Shown here in pieces: positions 15,898 through 23,509 of a stretch of DNA of 33,349 nucleotides. The stretch's first letter is position 1, and every line of letters starts with the position of its first letter. The notes beneath the pieces are model-generated. The model saw only the letters and a list, made by a program, of their open reading frames with translations, did no database searches and was not told where the DNA came from. Origin of the DNA: a virus; the IMG/VR virus record IMGVR_UViG_3300036823_000069, positions 1 through 33,349 of that record. The stretch is one strand, 5' to 3'. Made by a program: the position numbers and the translations under genes.

Positions 15898-17355
15898 TTA
15901 CTTCACCACTGACTGTCGAGCCGCATCAGCGACCTCGCCGATCCGCTCCTTGAACAGCCCGCGCGATTCATTCTGTAGCTGCGCAAAGAGCTTATCGAAC
16001 TCGCCCAGCTCCGCCGCGGCCTCCTGCTCTGCCTCGCTGAAGTCGGATGAAGATTTGTCCGTGAGCATGACCTGCGGTGCACTCACATTCGGCACTAGGA
16101 TGTCATCCGGATTTTCGCCTGGTGCAATCGGTGCGTCAAAGCGATCGGCAACATACCCAACGCTGAACTTTTTGCCCATACGCTGCAGGCCTGAATCGAC
16201 CGTAAGCCGCGCCTGCAAATCTTCCTCCTCCTCAATGTCAAAGCCCCACTTCGGCATTGGAGCATCCGGCCCATAGTTCCAAATCACCAGCGGTCGGATC
16301 ATTTGGCGGTTAACCACTGAAGATACCGCGCGAGAAAGTTCAATCGATCGCTCATTCTTTGTAGCTGCATGAACGTCGCCCTGAGCCTTGGAACCGCCGC
16401 CGCCTTCGTTTCCAAAGCTGGTCAACGTTTCGCCCAGAATCTTTCGCGCAATCGAATATTGCATCGCCTGATAGAACTTCTCGTAGACGGCAGGGTCTTG
16501 GGTGCGGGCGATCTTGAGCAGCTCCTGGTCGTACTGCATCCCCATAGGCATCGCGATGGCAGTATTATCGATAATCGCCTGCGCGATCGCTGCTGCGTTC
16601 GTCTTCTCCGCGATATTGTCGGCGTCGTTGTATCGGACCACGGCAGTGCCCGGCCCCTTTTCCGCGTACTGCACCCAAAGGCGAAGCATGTTGCGCTTGA
16701 ACCAACTGGGCCAGAAGACGTTCTTGAGCAGCGGCCGACCCATGCGGTTGCGCCCACGCATCCGGTAGCTGTAGACGATGAACTTCTGTTCTGGCACAGG
16801 TGTGCCCGTCGACGCCCACGGCTGGTCGAGAAACTGCAGCTGCCCGATCTGCGGCTGGTAGCGATCGCCGAACAGGAAAAGCTCCTGCGGACAATCGTTG
16901 ATGCCGATCAGTGATGCCTGGCCTTCGCTAGTATCGAAGATCATCTCCTGCACGCTGAAGCCATAGCCAGGTGCATCGAGTATGCAGTCCAGCGTCGAGT
17001 GAAAGTCTGGGAGGTTGTCCAGCTGCTGCTCGATGAACTGGGCGACCTCCAGCCCGAGCGATGAATCGTCACCAGGCGTCACGCCGCGATCGCGCTCCAA
17101 CACACTGAGGCGAAGACTGTCGAGCGCATTGCCCACGTCCTCGTCTTTCTCCTCCAGCTCGCGGTAGAGCAGCATTGCCTGCGGATGGTTGTAGACCATC
17201 GTCGCCCAAATCGTGCTGGGATCTCGCTGGCCACCGAAGGCCAGGGAGTTCCGGTAGAGCGAGATCTGCGTCATGTACAACGCCTGGTCGGAGACGATAG
17301 CTCCCTTGGGCGGCGCCTCTGGAATGTTCTGCGGTTTGTCTAAGTCTTCAGCCAT
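15898..17355 (-). CDS. Portal protein (DUF935, Mu gp29-like)
   Basis: 485 residues from the ATG at 17355, preferred over an ATG at 17364 because AAGGA is spaced about eight bases from it but abuts the other. DUF935 features include the SLRLSVLERDRGV segment, a WPSWFKRNMLRLWVQYAEKG motif (residues about 230-250) and AIPMGMQYDQELLKIA. The protein forms the dodecameric ring through which DNA is packaged. It is next to the terminase, minor head and protease genes as in Mu. Eight bases of its start overlap the small Cys-rich ORF upstream. Confidence 0.92.
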   Translation of the reverse strand: MAEDLDKPQNIPEAPPKGAIVSDQALYMTQISLYRNSLAFGGQRDPSTIWATMVYNHPQAMLLYRELEEKDEDVGNALDSLRLSVLERDRGVTPGDDSSLGLEVAQFIEQQLDNLPDFHSTLDCILDAPGYGFSVQEMIFDTSEGQASLIGINDCPQELFLFGDRYQPQIGQLQFLDQPWASTGTPVPEQKFIVYSYRMRGRNRMGRPLLKNVFWPSWFKRNMLRLWVQYAEKGPGTAVVRYNDADNIAEKTNAAAIAQAIIDNTAIAMPMGMQYDQELLKIARTQDPAVYEKFYQAMQYSIARKILGETLTSFGNEGGGGSKAQGDVHAATKNERSIELSRAVSSVVNRQMIRPLVIWNYGPDAPMPKWGFDIEEEEDLQARLTVDSGLQRMGKKFSVGYVADRFDAPIAPGENPDDILVPNVSAPQVMLTDKSSSDFSEAEQEAAAELGEFDKLFAQLQNESRGLFKERIGEVADAARQSVVK

Positions 17356-17527
17356 TGAAATCATCCTTTGCCAGAGCCGCTTCTACTGCCTCGCGCGGGT
17401 CCATCGAGTGCTGGCCGGCCAGACAAAGTGCGCACCGATCACCAGCCTGTTGTTTGGGTCTGACACACATACAAACGTGAGTCTCCGTCTCGAATGGACA
17501 CATACAAATTTCGTCAGCTGGTGCCAT
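17348..17527 (-). CDS. 59-residue Cys-rich ORF between terminase and portal
   Basis: A small gene starting in a TAATG junction with the terminase stop and overlapping the portal start by eight bases, with GGAGG eight bases before its ATG. It encodes CMC, CMC and CALC cysteine pairs within 40 residues (ICMCPFE, VCMCVRP, RCALCLAG), then a charged helix. The pattern suggests a metal-binding mini-domain. Such an ORF is not part of the Mu head cluster. Spacing, ribosome site and exact fill of a 163-base gap support expression; function is unknown. Confidence 0.62.
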   Translation of the reverse strand: MAPADEICMCPFETETHVCMCVRPKQQAGDRCALCLAGQHSMDPREAVEAALAKDDFNG

Positions 17528-18954
17528 TACAGATAGCCTCCAAGCCTTGAGTAGGAAGTGGGCACAGCTGGCGTTGTCGCGCCCAGCTCGCAGATCCCAG
17601 TGTCAGCTGCCATATCTGCCAGCGCCTTCGCCCAGAACGCATCGGCGTGGGCAAAGAGTTTCTTCTTTACTCCACCGGCTACAGCAGTGTCGACTTCGAC
17701 CCTCGGCGCGTCAAAGGTTACGCCCGTCGACGTGGCCTGGCGCTTGATGGCCTGTAGTTCAGTGCGGATGCCTGGGTCGTAAGGGATTCGGCTGCGATTC
17801 TGCTCGAAGCGTTTCTTTATCCGAATCGCCAGATCCGTCTTCATCCGCACGCCATTGTCGCTGGTGCCGGAGAAGCTCACGCCCATCAAGCGCCCAGCAT
17901 TCTCCAGATTCAACAAATCGAACAGGCCAACGCCCATACCCGTCTTGTCGATCGCAGACCTCGTGGTCATGCGCACGATTGGATTGAGTCTCTTTGCCTG
18001 CTCTGGAAAGGGCATCGCATGTAGCTTCGTCACTGCACGAGTCCAGGCCACGTCGCCGATCTGCTCATCGAGCCAGAGGCAAGTAGCGTCATGATCGCGG
18101 CCAACGTCGATACCAGCATGGAGGCGTCCGCGAGGTATGAAGCCAGGAGGCAGTTCAATCGTTGCGCCAGCATCCTCACAGGCGGAGATGAGATCGAGCG
18201 TCAACCACGCACCGGTCGACTTGAGGAAGGTGCACAGGAACTCCTGATTCCATGTGTCCTCGTCGTTCAGGCCGAGCCGCATCCCTTCGATGTCGATCGG
18301 GCAGCCTTCGGCTACTGCGCGGTGTACATCCACCCAGTGTCCGCTCCAACCATCACGCATAACCGGTAGCGAATCAGGAGCCACGCCAAGCTCAAGACCG
18401 AGGTTGCGCGCAATATCGTAGAACTTACCCTGCTCACCGTTTGGCGTCGAGATGACTTCCAGCGAGTTGCCGAGAGCGACCTGGCGGAAGACGGCCGCGA
18501 AGATGGCGTAGCTGTCTTCGTGATGAGCGAACTCGTCCAGGACCGCATCGCCGGGATAGCCACGCGCCGTGCGGGGGTTAGCCGGGAGCGCAATGATACG
18601 CGAGCCATTCGGAAAGCTGATCCGGCTCTGGATGGCCTCAATTTTCCCAAGGTTGTCCACGAAATCTTCATCGCTTACGTGCCTCGCTGTTTCGCCGATC
18701 AGTTCCACCAGCTTTGCGCAGGTCTCGACGAACTCTACAGACTGGGCCTTCGACGCGCTCAGCACTGTGCAAGTCAAGCCGGGCTTCTGCATTGCCTTCT
18801 GGACGCGCCGCCACGCGGTAGCGAAGGAGAATCCGATACGCGCGGATTTGACCACGCACTTGAATCGAGTGTCGTCATCGATCCAGCGTTGCTGGTACGG
18901 CCGCATCTGAAGTACGGCAGGCAGCTTGACAGAGGATTGGTATACCTCAGCCAT
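17527..18954 (-). CDS. Terminase large subunit (Mu gp28-like)
   Basis: 475 residues from the ATG at 18954; a longer in-frame extension to 19110 is antisense-like and lies within the preceding gene. The ATPase domain has a variant Walker A KSARIGFS at 36-43, a Walker B-like AVLDEFAHHED at 137-147 with the catalytic acid, and a VISTPNG coupling motif at 167-173. The RNase-H-like nuclease domain starts with GIDVGRDHDA at 281-290. This motor packages DNA; Mu-type enzymes cut host-flanked DNA by headful. It overlaps DUF3486 upstream by eight bases. Confidence 0.95.
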   Translation of the reverse strand: MAEVYQSSVKLPAVLQMRPYQQRWIDDDTRFKCVVKSARIGFSFATAWRRVQKAMQKPGLTCTVLSASKAQSVEFVETCAKLVELIGETARHVSDEDFVDNLGKIEAIQSRISFPNGSRIIALPANPRTARGYPGDAVLDEFAHHEDSYAIFAAVFRQVALGNSLEVISTPNGEQGKFYDIARNLGLELGVAPDSLPVMRDGWSGHWVDVHRAVAEGCPIDIEGMRLGLNDEDTWNQEFLCTFLKSTGAWLTLDLISACEDAGATIELPPGFIPRGRLHAGIDVGRDHDATCLWLDEQIGDVAWTRAVTKLHAMPFPEQAKRLNPIVRMTTRSAIDKTGMGVGLFDLLNLENAGRLMGVSFSGTSDNGVRMKTDLAIRIKKRFEQNRSRIPYDPGIRTELQAIKRQATSTGVTFDAPRVEVDTAVAGGVKKKLFAHADAFWAKALADMAADTGICELGATTPAVPTSYSRLGGYL

Positions 18955-19660
18955 TGGACACCGGCAGCGGCGGCATGCCGAACACCTGCGAGCGGATGCG
19001 GTTGATGTCGTCGATGTTGAACTGGCCGTCTGCGACCTTCGCGGCCGCGCGTTGCGTCTCATCCTCCAGACGCTGGCGAGCGATCTTCTCGCGGGCCTCG
19101 ACGATCTCAATCTTTCGTTCGTCCACCTTTACTTGGCGTTCCTTGATGTCGTTCAGTCGCGCTTCCTGCATGACCTCAGCCAGGACGATCAGAGCCTTGG
19201 CAGCGCTCATGCGGCCTTTCTCGCTGGCATCCTCGCTGAGAATAGACATGATCTGGTCGCGGGCCGCGTTGAGCACGGCGCTATCGCCGCCGGTCACTAC
19301 AGACTTGGCAAAGGCTTTCGCGATCACGCGCGCCTGAACGGAACGTGCCTGGACCTCGGCTTGCACTTGGCTGATGCGCAGGTCATACCAGCGGTGGAGG
19401 TTTGTGTGTGGCAGCTTCATGTCTGGATACAGCTCCAGCACATCGAGCGGGAGCGCTTCCCAGTTCACGAAGCCGCCAAAGTCTGTGGCCCACTTCTGGC
19501 TATACGGAAGCGCGGATTGCTCTTCGATCTCCTGCCAGGTCTTACCTCTGGTGTTCTTGAGGTATTGAATAGCTTCCCGCACATCAGCAGGAAGCCGGTC
19601 TATTTTCAGAGGCTGTTGTGCGCGGCGCTTATCGCCCGTGCGCGGCCTGGGATTCGTCAT
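18947..19660 (-). CDS. DUF3486 family protein (Mu gp27-like; small terminase candidate)
   Basis: 237 residues from the ATG at 19660, with AAGGAG before it; a longer frame upstream to 19939 is rejected as it overlaps the winged-helix gene in another frame. It shows the DUF3486 pattern: RLPADVREAIQYLKNTRGKT, then an HTH-like EIEEQSALP segment, NLHRWYDLRISQVQ, and a long coiled coil with KERQVKVDERKIEIVEAREK. In Mu-like phages this family directly precedes the large terminase and is considered the small, DNA-recognising subunit. Confidence 0.88.
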   Translation of the reverse strand: MTNPRPRTGDKRRAQQPLKIDRLPADVREAIQYLKNTRGKTWQEIEEQSALPYSQKWATDFGGFVNWEALPLDVLELYPDMKLPHTNLHRWYDLRISQVQAEVQARSVQARVIAKAFAKSVVTGGDSAVLNAARDQIMSILSEDASEKGRMSAAKALIVLAEVMQEARLNDIKERQVKVDERKIEIVEAREKIARQRLEDETQRAAAKVADGQFNIDDINRIRSQVFGMPPLPVSNG

Positions 19661-19670
19661 CGCGCACTCC

Positions 19671-19982
19671 TTAGAACTGCACCGCCGGGTCTTGAATCGT
19701 TTCTTCGCGCAGATCGCGGCCTTTCGGCGTGAGCTGGATCTGCCAAACCTGGACTCGGTTGGTGAGCCGGTTCTTGCTGTCCTGGTAGGTGACGTAAGAG
19801 CGCTCACGCATATCCTGCAGAGCTGTGAGTAGGTCGAACTCGCCAATATCAAAGCCCAGCTCTCGCAAGATGCGCCAGAGCGCCACATGGTCGACGCGAG
19901 ACTGCTGAGCCTGATGCCGTGCATAAAGCACCTCGACAATCGCCCCCCTCAACCGTTTGATCTGCGCCACATCCGGCCCCAT
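19671..19982 (-). CDS. Winged-helix protein (Mu gp26-region / VpaChn25_0724-like)
   Basis: 103 residues, ATG two bases after the previous stop. Pattern: N-terminal helix (RGAIVEVLYARHQA), HTH (HVALWRILRELGFDIGEFDLLTALQDMRERSYV) and a beta wing ending in WQIQLTPKGRDL. This matches the small winged-helix proteins encoded just before DUF3486 and terminase in Mu-like phages. A DNA-binding role in packaging is inferred. The region is compact and has no extra domain. Confidence 0.78.
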   Translation of the reverse strand: MGPDVAQIKRLRGAIVEVLYARHQAQQSRVDHVALWRILRELGFDIGEFDLLTALQDMRERSYVTYQDSKNRLTNRVQVWQIQLTPKGRDLREETIQDPAVQF

Positions 19983-19984
19983 GT

Positions 19985-20464
19985 CTACCCCTCTCGGTCT
20001 TTCGAAATACTCTGTATCAGCGCTTCCATCCGCGCATTGTGCGCCCTCTGCTCGGCGCGTTCGTCGCGCGCCTCCTGCGCCATCCGTTCCAGCCGCTGCC
20101 CGATGAAGGCTGTCTCGGTGATCATGCGATCGCGCTCGCGATCATCTTTGTCTGCAATCCGGCTCATGGCCACAGCTGACTCTTGCACCGAGTCCGACAG
20201 CTTTCCAAGATGAGCTACGCCACTTTTCAGTAGATCCCAGCCGAAGTACATTGCGACCAGGCCAAGCAGCCAGTAAAGTCCCTGCTGGCGGAGCATCCCA
20301 AAAACCTCAGCTGGGTTTTCATGAGCCAGATCGAAGGCCGCGACAGCCAGGCCGATGCCGCTCGCGCTACCGAGAGAAAGCGCCACCATCCGGACCCAGC
20401 CGGAGCGGAAGCCAATCCGAACCTCTCCACTCGGCTGCTCGCCGGTCAAACCGAGAAGGGTCAC
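19985..20464 (-). CDS. Membrane/coiled-coil protein in DUF2730 position
   Basis: 159 residues from a GTG at 20464 (GTGA overlap with the previous gene; GGGAG seven bases upstream). Two hydrophobic segments lie at about 26-43 and 62-79, followed by a long charged coiled coil (residues 85-159) rich in Arg, Glu and Ala. In Mu-like phages the matching position often holds DUF2730, a membrane-anchored coiled coil. It could be an inner-membrane spanin or lysis factor. I cannot assign it firmly. Confidence 0.6.
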   Translation of the reverse strand: MTLLGLTGEQPSGEVRIGFRSGWVRMVALSLGSASGIGLAVAAFDLAHENPAEVFGMLRQQGLYWLLGLVAMYFGWDLLKSGVAHLGKLSDSVQESAVAMSRIADKDDRERDRMITETAFIGQRLERMAQEARDERAEQRAHNARMEALIQSISKDREG

Positions 20465-20904
20465 GAGTTCGCTCCCGGTACGGCTGTGGGCGCATTTTGA
20501 CTCGGATAGGTATGTACAAGAGTCGACAGCTGCGGAGAGGAGATGGCGTCTATGAACGCAGAAACGTGATCCGGGTCTCCCGTAATATGCAGCCCCGTCT
20601 CAGCGGCGATAGTTGGCAGCAGCCGCGCGGCCACCCCTTCGATCGCCTCTACTCCGGCCACCGGCTGGCCAGCCTTCAGATCTGCGATCGCGGTCGCCAG
20701 CCCCTGCAGTCCAATCAGGATCTGCGGCAGGTATCGCTGCAGCTTGTCGCCCAGGCCGAGAGCAATTCCGACAAAACCGAACATCTGAATCGCCTGGAGA
20801 ACCGTGAGGTCGCCCCGCCAGAAACCGACTGCGGTAAACAGCAAAGTCAGCACCGAAATGAGGACCGTTTTCTTGCCCTGGAGAAATCTGCAGATCTTGG
20901 CCAT
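20461..20904 (-). CDS. Small membrane protein, holin candidate
   Basis: 147 residues from the ATG at 20904 (GAGGTGG upstream), preferred over a GTG at 20916 without a ribosome site. Basic N-terminus, then hydrophobic segments at about 14-28 and 37-54, then a soluble C-terminal part. Two membrane helices, a basic start and position upstream of another membrane protein suggest a holin, but no holin family is recognised. It is the most holin-like gene in the window. Confidence 0.55.
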   Translation of the reverse strand: MAKICRFLQGKKTVLISVLTLLFTAVGFWRGDLTVLQAIQMFGFVGIALGLGDKLQRYLPQILIGLQGLATAIADLKAGQPVAGVEAIEGVAARLLPTIAAETGLHITGDPDHVSAFIDAISSPQLSTLVHTYPSQNAPTAVPGANS

Positions 20905-21193
20905 TTTCCCGTCCACCTCAAAAAATCGAATTCAACATCCGAACCTGCCTCGAAATCGAGGCAACTTTCGCGTTTCTGACCCCGTGGTACGCGTTCCACA
21001 ACCCGAAAACGTCCTACCCCCGCCAAAATCTTCCCCGCCGCCGTGTCGCCGCCCCGTGGCGCGAAATCCAAAAACTGGCTTTTGGGCCCTCAGATGTGCT
21101 CCCACTAGGGCTCCCAGTCCCGCCACGTATCCTTGGCCCGAAGGCTGTAAAGGTGAAGTTAGTCCGGAGCCCTAGCGGCAGAACATCTGCCAA
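20905..21193 (-). other. 289-base non-coding interval with a palindrome
   Basis: No convincing gene is seen; small frames lack ribosome sites and look like shadows. TGCCTCGA-AA-TCGAGGCA at 20946-20963 is a perfect palindrome 42 bases before the holin-candidate ATG. On the minus strand an AT-rich stretch (around 20921-20927) follows it. This may be a promoter/operator or leader for the membrane-protein genes. Confidence 0.35.
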
Positions 21194-21409
21194 TCAGCTC
21201 GGAGGCAAACCTGGAACATTCCCACCCGGCAGACCAGGAGGTTTGGGCGGGTCGGGCTTGCAGCATGGCGGTCCACCTGGTCCTAACCAGCAGCATCCGC
21301 CCGGAGGTGCCGTATCCGGCTTCGGCTGAGGCTTCGGTTGTGTGGACTGGGCATCGCTCAAACAAACAGAGCAGGCCACGATGAAGATGAGCGTGTAGAG
21401 CTTTTTCAC
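21194..21409 (-). CDS. Secreted Pro/Cys-rich small protein
   Basis: 71 residues from a GTG at 21409 with AAGGAGG four bases upstream; GTGA overlaps the previous stop. The N-terminus (MKKLYTLIFIVACSVCLSDA) is a signal peptide, probably cut after SDA (or lipidated at a Cys). The mature part is half proline and glycine with Cys-Cys pairs (GGCCWLGPGG, GPPCCKPDPP) and a PGLPGGNVPGLPPS tail. No known family. Low-complexity exported proteins in lysis cassettes include Rz1-like outer-membrane spanins, which are Pro-rich lipoproteins; this is a loose comparison. Confidence 0.6.
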   Translation of the reverse strand: MKKLYTLIFIVACSVCLSDAQSTQPKPQPKPDTAPPGGCCWLGPGGPPCCKPDPPKPPGLPGGNVPGLPPS

Positions 21410-21810
21410 TTTTCCTCCTTGGCAAAATCCCGTACATCCACGCATGTTGCAAAGCAGGCCTTGCACAGCTCATGCTCCGCCGCGTCTTCATACACCTGTC
21501 CAGAGATCGGCTCCCCGCATCCTTCGCATTCGGTGGCGTCGTCGACATCCTCAGCGCTGGATTCATCCGGCAGAGAGAGGAGAGCGCCCATGACACTCTC
21601 GTCGACAAAATCCGCGACCTTCTCCTGCGCCTGGGAAAGCAGGATTACAGCCTCGGTCAGATGCACATGCGCACCTGCTTCCTCCACGGCCAGCTTGGCG
21701 GCGCGAATCGCCAGCTCGGCCGGAACCATCAGATCAACTCGGCAGCGGCGCGGAATGCCGGCACAGCAGACCGGCTGGATGGCTGGCTGAACTGTCCTCG
21801 TCGTCGGCAT
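21406..21810 (-). CDS. Zinc-ribbon protein (DksA/TraR-like C-terminus)
   Basis: 134 residues; ATG at 21810 in a TGATG junction with GGAGG upstream. Residues about 30-75 form helices (AELAIRAAKLAVEEAGAH; ILLSQAQEKVADFVDE). The C-terminal part has CEGCGEPI ... CKACFATCVDV, a C4 zinc ribbon like that of TraR/DksA-type proteins, which Mu-like phages often encode here. The N-terminal Cys cluster (VCCAGIPRRCR) is additional. If DksA-like, it could alter RNA polymerase activity during infection; the DxxDxA-type acidic tip is not clearly seen. Confidence 0.6.
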   Translation of the reverse strand: MPTTRTVQPAIQPVCCAGIPRRCRVDLMVPAELAIRAAKLAVEEAGAHVHLTEAVILLSQAQEKVADFVDESVMGALLSLPDESSAEDVDDATECEGCGEPISGQVYEDAAEHELCKACFATCVDVRDFAKEEK

Positions 21811-22181
21811 CACTTACCCCTCCGCCTGTGAACCGATGCAGCCCCCGCCAAATACCGCTGCAGCGTATCCAGCGCTTTAATCTGTGGCCGCATGCCAGTC
21901 AAGGCCGCGTCCGTCTGGCGCAGCTGCGCATCGTTGAGCGCCCCGATCTGCCGCCAGATGGGCCACAGCTCCGCAACGATCATGGTCAACACGGCCGGAT
22001 CAGTCGTTTGCCGAAACTGCGCCTGCAGATCTGCGTAGCGAACTTCAAGCGCGGCGCGGTCCGACTCCTGGACCTCAACGGCCTGAGCGAAGCATTCGCG
22101 GCCGCTGCCGCATCCCTGGGCCAGCAACACGCCGAGCAGCAATGAACGCGTGAGCAACGCACATAAATTTATGTGCTTCAA
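21810..22181 (-). CDS. Exported helical protein, possible lipoprotein
   Basis: 123 residues from a TTG at 22181 that overlaps the upstream TGA (TTGA), with GGGAGG seven bases before it. The longer frame to 22322 overlaps the hairpin-domain gene and has no ribosome site. N-terminal LLTRSLLLGVLLAQGC is a signal sequence with a degenerate lipobox at Cys24. The mature part is helical, with Gln/Ala-rich amphipathic helices (DRAALEVRYADLQAQFRQ; WRQIGALNDAQLRQT). Possible spanin or envelope factor; not recognised. Confidence 0.6.
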   Translation of the reverse strand: MKHINLCALLTRSLLLGVLLAQGCGSGRECFAQAVEVQESDRAALEVRYADLQAQFRQTTDPAVLTMIVAELWPIWRQIGALNDAQLRQTDAALTGMRPQIKALDTLQRYLAGAASVHRRRGK

Positions 22182-22525
22182 TTTCGCCCCTCCCGAACGA
22201 TGGCGGCATTCGCCCACATCCTTGATTCCCGCAGACACCGCATAGCGGCGCTTCTGTCCGCCGACGCTGGACCGCTCTGAAGAATGACCCGAGCCGTCTG
22301 GAGAAAGGCCTCCCTTACGCAAGCCAGAGCAACCTGCTGCTCTGAAGTCGGAGAGTGGTAAGCAAAGCAGTCATCGAGCCACGCTTGATCCCCGTCCGAG
22401 ATCGGGCCGGGCTCGGCGATCCTGCGAAGCGCGACCAACTCCAGAGCCTGCTTTTCTGTGGCATTCACGAGTCTGCGGTTCTCGGTCAGAGCGTCCACAT
22501 AAATCTGTCGTTCGTCTTCGGTCAC
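22178..22525 (-). CDS. Acb2/Tad1 hairpin-domain protein (candidate anti-CBASS/Thoeris sponge)
   Basis: 115 residues from a GTG at 22525 with GAGGGGG six bases before it. Residues about 53-113 follow the Acb2/Tad1 hairpin family closely: an FAYHSPTSEQ start, a first helix (ACVREAFLQTARVIL), a Pro-Ala-Ser-Ala-Asp turn, and a second helix (ALRCLRE-like, here AAMRCLRESRMWANAAI) ending in the Trp-Ala-Asn-Ala-Ala-Ile signature. In characterised Acb2 and Tad1 proteins this hairpin binds cyclic oligonucleotides or gcADPR and blocks CBASS or Thoeris signalling. Residues 1-50 are an extra helical arm. Sponge activity here is inferred from the motif. Confidence 0.72.
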   Translation of the reverse strand: MTEDERQIYVDALTENRRLVNATEKQALELVALRRIAEPGPISDGDQAWLDDCFAYHSPTSEQQVALACVREAFLQTARVILQSGPASADRSAAMRCLRESRMWANAAIVREGRN

Positions 22526-22544
22526 TCGATCCCCCTCGTTAAGG

Positions 22545-22579
22545 CTCTGGCGTCCGGCAAGTTCGCTCGGACGCCAGAG
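22545..22579 (-). promoter_or_regulatory. Perfect 12-bp hairpin in the leader of the hairpin-domain gene
   Basis: CTCTGGCGTCCG at 22545-22556 pairs with CGGACGCCAGAG at 22568-22579 around an 11-base loop. The stem ends 20 bases before the GTG start, next to its ribosome site (22530-22536). No T-run follows, so it is not a simple terminator. It could control translation or end a partly terminated transcript. Confidence 0.6.
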
Positions 22580-22689
22580 GTGTTGGTTGAGTTACCCAGG
22601 TAAGCGGCCTCTCGAACAATCCCCGCAATGGGGCGAGCAGGACTATCTCCGATCTGGGACCGTTCGCTTCTGTCGTTGTATGTCGAGTG

Positions 22690-22718
22690 CCAGGCGACGG
22701 TCTGTCGCCGCCGCCTGG
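22690..22718. repeat. Imperfect 11-bp inverted repeat
   Basis: CCAGGCGACGG at 22690-22700 and CCGCCGCCTGG at 22708-22718 pair with one mismatch across a 7-base loop. It lies 44 bases downstream of the lipoprotein stop on the minus strand. The interval 22580-22689 between this and the next hairpin holds a small CCCC...GGGG stem-loop and no gene. No T-tract is present, so the function is open: a terminator-like end, or part of a structured RNA. Confidence 0.5.
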
Positions 22719-22761
22719 TTTAGGAAAGCCTTACTGCAGTAGCGCTCCCCTCTCTTGAAAC

Positions 22762-23463
22762 CTAGTAACCGACCTGCGCTAGCTTCATCTGAGTCCAGGC
22801 GATCTGCGCAGAGGCCTCGGCGTCGCTCTCGCCATAATGTTCAGCGACCATCGCGATAGCCTTGCGCCTATCGATCAGCGGTTCAACCTGGGCAATCCTT
22901 ACAGCAGCTTTTGAAGCTGTGACTGTATTGCCCTTAATGCTCGCGATCAACGCCAGCACCGCATTCACGCCCACGGACAGCGCCTGAATTGCGGCGATGA
23001 TCTGCTGCTGGCTCTGCGGGTTCGCAATCTTCACAGCCTGCAGCAAAGCTGTGTTCACGGACTGCTGGAACGTGGACACTTGTATCTGCATAACCTGCAG
23101 CAGCGTCGCATTCGGATTGGACAAGTAGGCCTGCGCCTGGCTGGAGACTGTCTGAGCAGTCACATCAAACCCCGCCACGAAAGCCGCGATCACAATGGCA
23201 TCTTGCGGCGCAAGCGCTGAGACCGTCGTCCCGACAACGTTCGCCGTCGATACGATCGTCGGCGTCCAGTTCACGATGTCCTGCGCAACCTGGGTCCCGG
23301 TGCATCCGACCATCGAGAACGACGCTGCCAGGACGAGGCAGCACATCGCAAGTACTCCCAGTAACCGCGTCGACGGGTTGAATTTCCGAAGGGAACCCAT
23401 TCCCTTCACAAACTCGCAGGGATTCTGCGAGAACAACGAAAGTGTCGATAACAATGCCGTCAT
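22762..23463 (-). CDS. Putative lipoprotein with helical Gln/Ala-rich body
   Basis: 233 residues from the ATG at 23463 (AAGGAG five bases upstream). A second ATG at 23400 begins right at a basic-hydrophobic signal (RLLGVLAMCCLVLAASFSMVGC) and could be the real start; the lipobox Cys is residue 54 or 33 respectively. The body is rich in Ala, Gln, Val, Ile with repeating helical segments (FVAGFDVTAQTVSSQAQAYL; QQQIIAAIQALSVGVNAVLALIA). The last 45 residues resemble a small helical domain (ERR/AEASAQIAW). Likely an outer-membrane or periplasmic protein, possibly for superinfection exclusion or lysis. Not recognised. Confidence 0.6.
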   Translation of the reverse strand: MTALLSTLSLFSQNPCEFVKGMGSLRKFNPSTRLLGVLAMCCLVLAASFSMVGCTGTQVAQDIVNWTPTIVSTANVVGTTVSALAPQDAIVIAAFVAGFDVTAQTVSSQAQAYLSNPNATLLQVMQIQVSTFQQSVNTALLQAVKIANPQSQQQIIAAIQALSVGVNAVLALIASIKGNTVTASKAAVRIAQVEPLIDRRKAIAMVAEHYGESDAEASAQIAWTQMKLAQVGY

Positions 23464-23484
23464 GCCGCTCCTTCAGGGCTGGGA

Positions 23485-23509
23485 GGCGATAGCCGGGGGG
23501 ACTATCGCC
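23485..23509 (-). promoter_or_regulatory. 8-bp hairpin before the lipoprotein gene
   Basis: GGCGATAG at 23485-23492 and CTATCGCC at 23502-23509 form a perfect stem around a 9-base C/G-rich loop, 22 bases before the ATG at 23463. The surrounding interval 23464-23660 (197 bases) contains no supported gene. CGCCAT-C-ATGGCG at 23656-23668 overlaps the methyltransferase stop. Confidence 0.45.

Noticed and set aside
18955-19110. N-terminal extension of the terminase
   Set aside because: Arg/Ser-rich antisense-like sequence over the DUF3486 C-terminus; conserved terminase sequence begins at 18954.
19661-19939. N-terminal extension of the DUF3486 protein
   Set aside because: It overlaps the winged-helix gene in another frame; the ATG at 19660 has a clear AAGGAG and begins the conserved domain.
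22580-22689. Possible tRNA or small RNA between the hairpins
   Set aside because: A CCCC...GGGG stem and a GTTCGA-like sequence are present, but no cloverleaf can be formed.
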